Assembly (NCBI GenBank): GCA_902510815.1
Contig: CABXDI010000012.1
Span: 1-37,543, forward strand
Length of the DNA stretch: 37,543 nucleotides
Origin: an uncultured Verrucomicrobiota bacterium
GTDB taxonomy: Bacteria; Verrucomicrobiota; Verrucomicrobiia; Verrucomicrobiales; DEV007
Reading direction: 5' to 3'
Shown: piece by piece, positions 8,201 to 15,646 of the stretch
Numbering within the stretch: the first letter of the stretch is position 1
How the letters are laid out: every line of letters begins with the position of its first letter
Notes under the pieces: generated by a model
What the model was told of the DNA's origin: nothing
Seen by the model: the letters and a program-made list of their open reading frames with translations, nothing else
Databases searched by the model: none
Position numbers and translations under genes: made by a program

Positions 8201-8473
8201 CTAAGACTTATTCTCCGGAGCTTTTTTTGTAGCTGCTTTTTTTGTAGCTGCTTTTTTAGTCGCGGTTTTTTTGGTGGCCGTTTTTTTAGTCGCGGTTTTT
8301 TTGGTGGCCGTTTTTTTAGTCGCAGTTTTTTTAGTTACTGCTTTCTTTGCTGCACTTTTATTGTTATTAGTTGATTTACTCAACTTTTTTGCGGCCAATA
8401 GTTTTTCACGTTTCCTCTTTAGGTAATTCTTACGTCTAGTGCGCTTCTCAACTTTGTTGTATTGTTTTCCCAT
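8201..8473 (-). CDS. Histone H1-like Lys/Ala/Thr repeat basic protein
   Basis: This is a 90-residue, extremely basic protein. The first 34 residues (MGKQYNKVEKRTRRKNYLKR onward) form a non-repetitive Arg/Lys-rich helix. Residues 45-84 are eight tandem pentapeptides of the form (A/T)-(A/V)-T-K-K, ending APENKS. The repeat resembles the C-terminal tail of histone H1 and of bacterial H1-like proteins (Hc1/Hc2, AlgP/AlgR3), which bind DNA or RNA without sequence specificity. The distinct N-terminus could instead mark a ribosome- or RNA-associated protein. It is probably first in the minus-strand unit that continues with the NYN, membrane and dGTPase-like genes, which would give that unit a nucleic-acid theme. 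Confidence 0.7.
   Translation of the reverse strand: MGKQYNKVEKRTRRKNYLKRKREKLLAAKKLSKSTNNNKSAAKKAVTKKTATKKTATKKTATKKTATKKTATKKAATKKAATKKAPENKS
8222..8341 (-). repeat. Tandem 15-bp coding repeats with A7 runs
   Basis: Eight 15-bp units encode the pentapeptide repeat. Several units alternate between two sequence versions, so a 30-bp higher-order unit (ending in the GTCGC and GTGGC versions on the plus strand) occurs twice in a row. Each Lys-Lys-Thr/Ala junction makes a homopolymer of about seven A on the coding strand. Unit number and homopolymer length are both expected to be unstable. Confidence 0.9.
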
Positions 8474-8580
8474 TTTATTTTGTCCACAAATGCTCTAGAG
8501 CAAATTTAAATATATAGTTCTGTTTCTTTCAATAGCGAACGTAGCTAAAGGATCAAGCAGAAAAGGCTTTTAAGGCAATA

Positions 8581-8611
8581 ATAAATTAATTAAAATCATT
8601 AATTAATTTAT
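8581..8611. promoter_or_regulatory. Perfect 13-bp inverted repeat, 5-base loop
   Basis: The arms ATAAATTAATTAA and TTAATTAATTTAT are perfect complements flanking AATCA. It lies in the divergent spacer, about 100 bases upstream of both the yebC promoter candidate and the H1-like gene start. It has no GC stem and no U-tract, so it does not look like a terminator. A protein-binding site or an extruding AT-rich element is more likely. Confidence 0.5.
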
Positions 8612-8708
8612 ATGTTTGAGATGTTTTAACAGTTTTTTTGCATTCTCTTCCACAGAAGATAGAGATTTCAATGCATTTTTCTTCTTTATATTTAATTCGA
8701 AGGATAGA

Positions 8709-8736
8709 TTGACATTATAGGTTTTTTACATAGGAT
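8709..8736 (+). promoter_or_regulatory. Sigma70-like promoter for the yebC leader transcript
   Basis: A perfect -35 hexamer TTGACA (8709-8714), a 16-base spacer and a -10-like TAGGAT (8731-8736, 4 of 6 matches) predict a start near 8743. This is the best -35 box I noticed in the window. It would produce a leader of about 210 bases before yebC. Confidence 0.5.
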
Positions 8737-8743
8737 ATGAATA

Positions 8744-8788
8744 TTCTCCAATCGGAGAAAGGTGAGTTTCACCAAAGCTTTCCGGCTT
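8744..8788 (+). ncRNA. Candidate structured leader: three consecutive hairpins
   Basis: Directly after the predicted transcript start come three stem-loops in a row. They are TTCTCC-AATC-GGAGAA (8744-8759, 6 perfect bp), GGTGA-GTT-TCACC (8761-8773, 5 perfect bp) and AAGC-TTTCCG-GCTT (8775-8788, 4 bp). They match no riboswitch or small-RNA consensus I can recall. They could be a cis-regulatory leader for yebC-rho, a small RNA start, or chance structure. Confidence 0.35.
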
Positions 8789-8927
8789 CACAGGGACCTC
8801 AATTAGGATTCAGGGCACTGTCAATGTTAGGTATTAATGGCTTTAAATTGATAGCTCACAATCTTTTACTCATTCAGAATAATCTGTTGAGATCGAAAAA
8901 AAATTTAAATATCTTTATAATTAATTA

Positions 8928-8942
8928 TTCAGCTAGGCTGAA
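8928..8942 (+). promoter_or_regulatory. Hairpin just upstream of the yebC start
   Basis: TTCAGC-TAG-GCTGAA is a perfect 6-bp stem with a triloop, ending ten bases before the yebC ATG, where a ribosome would dock. There is no Shine-Dalgarno sequence for it to mask. An effect on initiation is an inference from position only. Confidence 0.35.
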
Positions 8943-8952
8943 CTTAAGAACT

Positions 8953-9705
8953 ATGGCCGGACACAACAAGTGGTCCAAGGTAAAGCACATTAAAGGTGCT
9001 GCAGATGCTAAGCGAAGCAAACTTTTTAGCAAGTTGGCTAAGGAGATAACTGTAGCTGCACGTGATGGAGGAGGAGATGTCGAACTAAATGCTAGGCTGA
9101 GACAAGCTGTGAATAATGCAAAAAAATTGAGTCTTCCCGGAGATACCATTGAACGTGCGATAAAGAAAGGTACAGGTGAGATTGAAGGTGTTGCTTATGA
9201 GGAAGCTTGTTATGAGGGGTTTGGTGCAGGAGGTGTTGCTTTTATAGTTGAAGTTATAACAGATAATAAAAACCGTTCTTTTTCGGATTTGAGAACACTG
9301 TTTAATAAAAATAATGGCAATCTAGGCGGTCCAGGAAGTGTTTCACATATGTTTGAACGGAAGGGTGAGATCGTTCTTTCAGGTGATAATGAAGACGAGG
9401 AGAAAGTGATGGATTTAGCCATCAATGCGGGAGCCGATGATGTTGTTAATGAAGAAGAGTGTTTTTCTGTTCTTACTGCACATGACCAGTTGAATTCGGT
9501 TGCAGGTTCTCTATTAAAGGCTGGAGCAATGATTGATTCTCAAAAATTGATATTTACACCTAAGACCACTGCGCCAATTACGGACTCCTCTACGGCGAGA
9601 CAAGTTTTGCGCCTTTTCTCTGTTCTTGATGATTACGATGATTCTCAGAGTGTTTATGGGAATTTTGACATCTCTGACCAATTAATGCAGTCAATAGAAC
9701 TATAG
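8953..9705 (+). CDS. yebC: YebC/PmpR family protein (TACO1-like)
   Basis: This 250-residue YebC-family protein is recognised from its invariant start MAGHNKWSKVKHIKGAADAK and continues with RSKLFSKLAKEI. It then has LRQAVNNAKKLSLPGDTIERAIKKG, YEGFGAGGVAFIVEVITDNKNRS and NGNLGGPGSVSHMF. Members have been described as transcriptional regulators (PmpR). More recently they have been described as ribosome-associated factors that relieve stalling on difficult motifs, as mitochondrial TACO1 does. I place the start at 8953 because family homology begins there. The reading frame stays open upstream, but that part is not YebC-like. No Shine-Dalgarno sequence precedes the ATG. rho follows on the same strand after 29 bases, suggesting co-transcription. 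Confidence 0.96.
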   Translation: MAGHNKWSKVKHIKGAADAKRSKLFSKLAKEITVAARDGGGDVELNARLRQAVNNAKKLSLPGDTIERAIKKGTGEIEGVAYEEACYEGFGAGGVAFIVEVITDNKNRSFSDLRTLFNKNNGNLGGPGSVSHMFERKGEIVLSGDNEDEEKVMDLAINAGADDVVNEEECFSVLTAHDQLNSVAGSLLKAGAMIDSQKLIFTPKTTAPITDSSTARQVLRLFSVLDDYDDSQSVYGNFDISDQLMQSIEL

Positions 9706-9734
9706 AATTCATAAAATTTAATGATTTAAACAGC

Positions 9735-10991
9735 ATGAGCGATAGTCAAAATCAAGATAAAGGAGAAGGTTCAGACTCCGCAAATAATTTTAAAAGGAAG
9801 AGGAATCGTAGAGATTCTAAATCAAGAGATAAAAGAGGCAAAAGAAGTAAGGAAAGCAATTTTAAAGATGAGCTTTCTGGCCCACCCGTTGAACAAGAAG
9901 GAATCCTTGAAATTTCTGGTAAAGGATTTGGTTTTTTGAGGGAGGTTAGCAAGGAATTTAGGCAGACCCCAGATGATGTTTTCGTTACTCCAGAAATCGT
10001 TAGAAATTTTGGTCTTCGGGACGGCTTATGGGTAAGAGCTGAGACGCAAATGGGGAGACGTGGACCTCAATTGACCAAGTTGTTGGATATTAATGGTAGA
10101 AATCCTGATGAATTCAAAACAATGCCGTGGTTTGAGGAGCTCAAGGCTGTTAACCCTGATAGAAGACTACAAATGGAGACAACGCAGGACCGGATGACGA
10201 CTCGACTAATTGATCTTATCGCACCCATTGGTCGAGGCCAGAGAGGCTTAATTGTGGCTCCTCCAAGATCAGGCAAGACAACAATCTTACAGCATCTTGC
10301 TGAGGCCGTTCTCAAGAATCATGAGAACGTCAAGGTTATGGTTTTGTTGGTGGATGAAAGACCTGAGGAAGTCACCGAATTACGACGCGCTCTTCCTGAG
10401 GCTGAAATTTATGCTAGTTCAAACGATATGGAGGTAAAGATGCATTGCAGAATTGCCCAAATAGCAGTTGAAAGAGCCAAACGATTAGTTGAGTCAGGTG
10501 AAGATGTTTTCATGCTTATGGATTCTATTACTCGTCTTGCCCGTGCATTTAATAATGCCAATAATAAAGGAGGTCCGACAGGGACTGGGGGGCTTACCGT
10601 GCGTGCATTAGAAATGCCTCGTAAACTTTTTGCGGCAGCAAGAAATACTCGTGATGCCGGGTCTTTAACAATCATAGCTACTGCTCTTGTGGAGACGAAC
10701 AGCGCAATGGATGATCGTATATTCGAGGAGTTAAAGGGAACAGGAAATATGGAACTTGTTCTTGATCGGGCTATTGCAGAGCAATACATATATCCAGCGG
10801 TAGATATCTTTCGTTCCGGTACTCGTCGTGAAGAGTTACTGCTACCCCCACATCAGTGGGAGAAGATTTCAATCATTAGAAGAGGACTTGCTGGCCACAG
10901 ACCGATTGAAGCTATAGAGAGAATGCTTTCTATTATGGAAAAGTTCCCCAGCAATGCACAGATGCTTTTGGATATAAAGCCAATGTATTAA
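9735..10991 (+). CDS. rho: Transcription termination factor Rho
   Basis: Rho is the hexameric RNA-dependent ATPase that terminates transcription. At 418 residues it matches the E. coli length. The first 48 residues are a disordered Ser/Arg/Lys-rich extension. Then comes the cold-shock-like RNA-binding domain with the RNP1-type GKGFGFLRE (62-70) and DVFVTPEIVRNFGLRDG. The ATPase core has Walker A APPRSGKTT (175-183), the Walker B strand FMLMDSITRLARAFN, and the Q/R-loop region GPTGTGGLTVRALEMPRKLF. The tail EKFPSNAQMLLDIKP is a family feature. It follows yebC by 29 bases. Its stop lies two bases from the stop of the convergent CotH gene, with no terminator between them. Confidence 0.98.
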   Translation: MSDSQNQDKGEGSDSANNFKRKRNRRDSKSRDKRGKRSKESNFKDELSGPPVEQEGILEISGKGFGFLREVSKEFRQTPDDVFVTPEIVRNFGLRDGLWVRAETQMGRRGPQLTKLLDINGRNPDEFKTMPWFEELKAVNPDRRLQMETTQDRMTTRLIDLIAPIGRGQRGLIVAPPRSGKTTILQHLAEAVLKNHENVKVMVLLVDERPEEVTELRRALPEAEIYASSNDMEVKMHCRIAQIAVERAKRLVESGEDVFMLMDSITRLARAFNNANNKGGPTGTGGLTVRALEMPRKLFAAARNTRDAGSLTIIATALVETNSAMDDRIFEELKGTGNMELVLDRAIAEQYIYPAVDIFRSGTRREELLLPPHQWEKISIIRRGLAGHRPIEAIERMLSIMEKFPSNAQMLLDIKPMY

Positions 10992-10993
10992 GC

Positions 10994-13900
10994 TTACCTC
11001 TTTGTTGTTCTCAGTCTGTAAAATGTAGTTTTGCTATCTTTTGATAGAGGTGAAGGATCTTGAATGCTTACTTTGAGTAAGCCATCTCCAAGTAGATGAT
11101 TAGAAGTATTTGCGGATTCTAATTTAAGAACATTCCAATTATTTAAGTCTGTTGAGCTTTCAATCTCAATAGCAGCTTCATCCGATCCGATTACTGAAGT
11201 GTAACTGATTGAAGAATAGACCGTGTCTTCTATGAGGAGAGTTCCGATCTCTAATCCTCCTAGAACGGCGTATTCCATGAAGTCGTTAATACCATTAGAG
11301 TTCTCATCTCCATTTGCGTTTCCTGAAAATTTTATTGTATCATTATTTCCAGGGTTGCCTCCGGGATAAGCGCTAATGCGCCAATTCTTTGGATCTTGAT
11401 GATTGGTTACACTTTTATGTGAAATTAAGACAAGGGAGTGGCCATCACCATCCGCATTTTCAGGCCAAGGAGCTTGATCTTTAAATTCAAAATCCACGAC
11501 TGAAGTTCCGGCCCCATAACTTAATTTTATTCTTTCGCCGGAGTTTGAAATATTTTTGCTAAATGTTCCTATGACATAATCTGGAGTTTCTAATAACTGA
11601 TAACGAAGTTTAAATGCCTCCTCATTTGCAACAATTAGGAGGCTTTCTCCTGGTTTAATTATTTTTATTTTTGAATCTGAAAAATTATATTCAATGCCTT
11701 TAGTGAACCTAAGATCCTCGATATTTACTTGTTCATTTCCATCATTGGTTATTTCTATCCATTCGAAATCGGAATCTCTAAGGTTTGGATATTTTTCAAG
11801 TTCAGATTCACTTGGCCCTACAGGGTTATACATTATTTCACTTATTCTAATATCAGAAAAAATTGATATATCTGGATCACTGACGGTGAATTCCAAAGGT
11901 GTTGACCAGTGGCTCCAGCGATTCGTGGTATCTTTGTGGCGAACTCTAGCTCTGTATGTTTTGCCGACTCTTACGGCTGTAGCAGGTGGTGTAATTTGTT
12001 TATCGAATCTATTAATCTCACCTGATTCCCATTCTGCTAACCATTCGAACTTGGGAGCAAGGATTGAAGCATCCGCACTTATAGACATATCAAAAACCAA
12101 ATCACTGCTGCCTGCTGATTGATTGTGTAGTTCTACAGCAATTATATTCTCACCCGAAGAAAAAGCAGATGATTCTACTTCAAAAGTATCAAAGACTCCC
12201 TCTTTACCATTGGAGGGAGCATAAGTGTTGTAATTCACTATAGCGTCATCTCTAAAACCATCCCTAATGATTTCATTGCCATTAACATAGACAATAGCTG
12301 CATCATCTACATGGAGGTTGAATGTAAAATAACTAAATTCATTGGGATCCTGAATGTTAATGGAGCTTCTGAAATAATAGGTGGGATGTTTGTTCGCTGG
12401 TTGAGATCCAAAATCAAGAGTTGTTACAATGGGTGTATTAATGATACTACCAAATCCAGCAGGTGTGGCACCAGATAACCATTCCGAATCATTATAATCC
12501 ACGTATCGCCATTCTGTTCCTAGATCTTTGCCGTTATCAAGGTAGCGCCATGAAGACCCTTGAGGTAGAAAATTGGTCTCTCCATTACTGATTTCAGCGA
12601 TTCTCCATTGTATGGAACTAAAGCTATTTGAACCATTTGGGTCCGAGAAAGGGGAACTTTCAAATGTTAGTTCACCTTGGGGAAATTGATCTTTACCAGC
12701 ATAATTTATAGAAGGTGTTCTTGGAATTGCAGAGTCAGCTGCTAGTGCTTCAAGGTAGGCATCTCGACCTGATCTTCCTGAGACACCGTTGTCTCTGGAA
12801 ATGGAATCCATTGTTCCATCGTTTCCTCCGACCCAAGAACCTCCAATAAAAGCAAATTTTTTCATGTCAGTGATGACACTTTCGATTGACGGCGGGCTTT
12901 CATTGCCTCCAACCCCTCCAATCCAGCGATCTCTATCTGCATCCACGAGACCTGAGATTTTTGCTGCTAACGGATCTAATAAAATATTTATCTGCTCTTC
13001 AGTCCATATTAGATCTCGAATTTCTCGTACAGTATTCTTATAGGCGATATCAAATTCAGGTCTTGGAGGGTTTGTGGCATAAATGGCTTGTTTGCAGAAG
13101 CCTTCTCCACCATTCCAGTTTGGTCCCCAGCTTGTATCAGAGTCCCAAGGTAGCACCCATAGTCTGCCTAGATTGGATTCGAGTGATGGTTCAAAATAAA
13201 AGGCCCTGTTTTTTAAATGTTCACTTGTATTAGGTTGAACGTCGTAATGCCTAACGGCGTCCACTATTGCATGGTATCGGTTCCATGAATCGTAGTTAAC
13301 ATGCTTATTTAACCAGTCGTCTGATTTGTTGGGCTTGAGTTGGAATATGATATTTTTAAAATCAGAACCATCATCAACACCGTTTTTTGTAAGGTATCGC
13401 CTAACTGATACTCCATCTGTTCTTCCGCTAATAAGTTTATATAGATTACCTTTTTTCATTCCGTGTGAATCGAGGAAGCGCACATCATATTCTTCCATCG
13501 CAAGCAACATTCCGTAATAGTCTCCTTGATATTGACCGTTCGCACCTGAAGGAGCCTCGTCCTCCCCGCGAATTACTCTCATGTGAAACCAATGAGTGTA
13601 TGGAGCAGGTGTGCCTGTCATATTCCATAATAAATGGTTCGCCGCTTGCTCCATACCCCAAGTGTGATTTCCCCTTGAGCCTTTCATTTTATGAGAGGCT
13701 AAATATTTCCATTCCGTTTTGTATTGATCCCCATCGTTATCATTAAACTTTGGGTATTTTCCAAGATTAAATTTAAATTTAAAACTTCGTCTTCCGTTGC
13801 CTGAATATCTGGCGTTTCTTTGTCTTAGTCGGTACCCTACATTATCATAGACTTTTCCATCATACACAAAGGTACAATTCCAGTTGTATGCACTCCTAGC

Positions 13901-15595
13901 ATCGTAATTGTCACGGCTTATTTGATCGCCACTATTGTAAGCAACGGCTTGATCAAAGTTATTCGAATCAGTGATGACATGATACACTGGAACTGAATTT
14001 ATTAATTCAGATGAATAAGTATGTGGAGTTGGGAATGTTCTGCTCTTCTGAACCACATAATCAGGAACACCATCGTATACAAAATAGGCGAAATTTAAAG
14101 ATCCATCATCTTTATATGGAATTCGCAGTTCATCAGATTCTTCGCTTTTTGAGATGATTCTATATCTGACAAGGGTTCTATTTTTTTGGGAGGGAATTTC
14201 TGCAGTATAAATTCCATCACCTGCCGTGATGTCGGAGTCTAATCCGTCATCCTTCATAATCAGAGATGTCCAGTTTTTAGGATTATGATATGCAGGATTA
14301 GGCTCTCTATCATCGTTGGGCTTTGATCTTAATTGGCTAGTTGTTTTTGCTAGATGAGAGGGAATATAAGCGCCAGGAGAGACTATTTGGTATTCTAGTT
14401 TGACTGAGGTTATCAATGCATCACTTGTTACTTTTGTGCTTATTACTGTCGCTTCACTTGATTTAGGTGATTTAGGAGAGTGTTCAACTTGCCTCATTAT
14501 TGGAGGCGTTTTTGATGTTGATGTTGTGTTTATTATTCCTGGAGAAGGTCTGGGAGGCTCGTTTTCCCCTCTGCTAGGTCGAATGATTTCTAAATCTATT
14601 CCAAGGTCACTACTATTAAGGCTAGTGTTAAATACTTGTACTGCTATCTGGTTTTCACCTTCCTTAAGGTATGCCGATACACCCTCAACTAAGGATTCTC
14701 TCCAAACGCCCTCTTGGCCATTGCCACTGGCAGTGTTTGATACATTCTGTTCTCCTGCAGCTACATTATAACTTAAGCATTTCACACCGTTGATCCATAG
14801 GATCATTCCATCATCAACCGAGTAGCGAATTTGTAATTGTTGAGGTACCTCTCCGGGCGCAATACTAATTCTATTTCGTAAAAAAATAGAGGTGAAGTTA
14901 TTTCGCATTCCGCTGATCTCAGTTGCTATATCTAATCCTCTTACGCTTCCATAACCAATAGGTAGAGAAGCCTCTGACCAGCTATCATCTTCTTGGAAAT
15001 CACTTTTTCTCCATTTATCGATTGGGTTTGACGCTTCGGTTTCTCCAGGTCTCCATCGCCAGTTTTCATCACTCTCTTTAAGGAGTGTAAGCTCAGGAAG
15101 TTTTCCTGGGACAAGTGAACTTCTCCATGAGCCTCCCAAGTCATTATCTAATGCAGGATTTATGAGTTCCATCGATGCGCCTGTACCATTTGCTCCTACT
15201 GGCCAAGGAAATTTAGATCGATATTCAACGATATCGGCAATTGATCCGTTTTGACGTCTCAATTCCACTTTTTCTCCGTTACTTGAAAGGCTTCCTGAGA
15301 ATGGCCCCAAAGCATTCGCACCAAGAGTGCTTTCAAGTCTTTCGGGGTTTTCGCTAACTACTAAAAAACCATTAGCAGCAATTATGGTGCCTTCGTTAAA
15401 CTGATAGTTAATTCCATCCGAGAAGAACCAACCTGAGATATCTATAGGTTCATTGCCCGTGTTGTGTAATTCGATGAATTCATTAAGTGCATTGTTCGGT
15501 TCACTATTGTAATGAATCTCATTAATGACCACTTCGGCATTAGCTGTTCTGTGATATGCAAGCAGTAGAAAAATAAAGAGTATGAAATATTTCAT
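10994..15595 (-). CDS. Giant secreted protein: lamin-tail domains plus CotH kinase domain
   Basis: This is a 1533-residue exported protein. A signal peptide (1-20, cleavage after ANA) leads into a lamin-tail domain (about 22-125: VVINEIHYN, FIELHNTG, IDISGWFFSDG). A jelly-roll-like module follows (about 195-340). The CotH-kinase domain starts near residue 530 (VPVYHVITDSNN) and reaches its most diagnostic motif LPWDSDTSWG near 813, an Asp/Trp-rich metal-site segment. A second jelly-roll module (near 1070) and a second lamin-tail domain (near 1246: ISEIMYNP, FEWIEITNDG) follow. The C-terminus holds an Asp/Asn-rich GDENSNGINDFMEYA motif like those in many verrucomicrobial secreted proteins. CotH proteins phosphorylate spore-coat proteins in Bacillus; the substrate here is unknown and probably on the cell surface. 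No cell-wall anchor or PEP-CTERM motif is seen. Confidence 0.85.
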   Translation of the reverse strand: MKYFILFIFLLLAYHRTANAEVVINEIHYNSEPNNALNEFIELHNTGNEPIDISGWFFSDGINYQFNEGTIIAANGFLVVSENPERLESTLGANALGPFSGSLSSNGEKVELRRQNGSIADIVEYRSKFPWPVGANGTGASMELINPALDNDLGGSWRSSLVPGKLPELTLLKESDENWRWRPGETEASNPIDKWRKSDFQEDDSWSEASLPIGYGSVRGLDIATEISGMRNNFTSIFLRNRISIAPGEVPQQLQIRYSVDDGMILWINGVKCLSYNVAAGEQNVSNTASGNGQEGVWRESLVEGVSAYLKEGENQIAVQVFNTSLNSSDLGIDLEIIRPSRGENEPPRPSPGIINTTSTSKTPPIMRQVEHSPKSPKSSEATVISTKVTSDALITSVKLEYQIVSPGAYIPSHLAKTTSQLRSKPNDDREPNPAYHNPKNWTSLIMKDDGLDSDITAGDGIYTAEIPSQKNRTLVRYRIISKSEESDELRIPYKDDGSLNFAYFVYDGVPDYVVQKSRTFPTPHTYSSELINSVPVYHVITDSNNFDQAVAYNSGDQISRDNYDARSAYNWNCTFVYDGKVYDNVGYRLRQRNARYSGNGRRSFKFKFNLGKYPKFNDNDGDQYKTEWKYLASHKMKGSRGNHTWGMEQAANHLLWNMTGTPAPYTHWFHMRVIRGEDEAPSGANGQYQGDYYGMLLAMEEYDVRFLDSHGMKKGNLYKLISGRTDGVSVRRYLTKNGVDDGSDFKNIIFQLKPNKSDDWLNKHVNYDSWNRYHAIVDAVRHYDVQPNTSEHLKNRAFYFEPSLESNLGRLWVLPWDSDTSWGPNWNGGEGFCKQAIYATNPPRPEFDIAYKNTVREIRDLIWTEEQINILLDPLAAKISGLVDADRDRWIGGVGGNESPPSIESVITDMKKFAFIGGSWVGGNDGTMDSISRDNGVSGRSGRDAYLEALAADSAIPRTPSINYAGKDQFPQGELTFESSPFSDPNGSNSFSSIQWRIAEISNGETNFLPQGSSWRYLDNGKDLGTEWRYVDYNDSEWLSGATPAGFGSIINTPIVTTLDFGSQPANKHPTYYFRSSINIQDPNEFSYFTFNLHVDDAAIVYVNGNEIIRDGFRDDAIVNYNTYAPSNGKEGVFDTFEVESSAFSSGENIIAVELHNQSAGSSDLVFDMSISADASILAPKFEWLAEWESGEINRFDKQITPPATAVRVGKTYRARVRHKDTTNRWSHWSTPLEFTVSDPDISIFSDIRISEIMYNPVGPSESELEKYPNLRDSDFEWIEITNDGNEQVNIEDLRFTKGIEYNFSDSKIKIIKPGESLLIVANEEAFKLRYQLLETPDYVIGTFSKNISNSGERIKLSYGAGTSVVDFEFKDQAPWPENADGDGHSLVLISHKSVTNHQDPKNWRISAYPGGNPGNNDTIKFSGNANGDENSNGINDFMEYAVLGGLEIGTLLIEDTVYSSISYTSVIGSDEAAIEIESSTDLNNWNVLKLESANTSNHLLGDGLLKVSIQDPSPLSKDSKTTFYRLRTTKR

Positions 15596-15646
15596 GAATC
15601 GTGGGTTCTTTAAGAAAGTAATGGATAATTAAAGATAGAGAAAGCC

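Larger units (their letters stand above)
8474..8952. other. 479-base intergenic region between the divergent H1-like gene and yebC
   Basis: I see no convincing protein-coding gene here. The region holds a perfect 13-bp all-AT inverted repeat (8581-8611), a sigma70-like promoter (8709-8736), three consecutive hairpins directly after the predicted transcript start (8744-8759, 8761-8773, 8775-8788), and a further perfect hairpin just before yebC (8928-8942). An open frame runs from 8737 into yebC, but its product shows no YebC-like sequence before residue 73, so I treat it as leader. Confidence 0.6.

Noticed and set aside
8222-8341. Tandem repeats as a CRISPR array or phage repeat
   Set aside because: They are 15-bp in-frame coding units with no unique spacers.
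8737-8952. N-terminal 72-residue extension of YebC from an upstream ATG
   Set aside because: YebC homology begins exactly at the ATG at 8953 with the invariant family start. The upstream translation has no YebC-like sequence, and the ATG at 8737 overlaps the candidate -10/start region.
10409-14771. Long antisense open frames opposite rho and the CotH gene (for example 10409-10789 and 14400-14771)
   Set aside because: They have no family resemblance and lie fully opposite well-supported genes, as expected of shadow frames.
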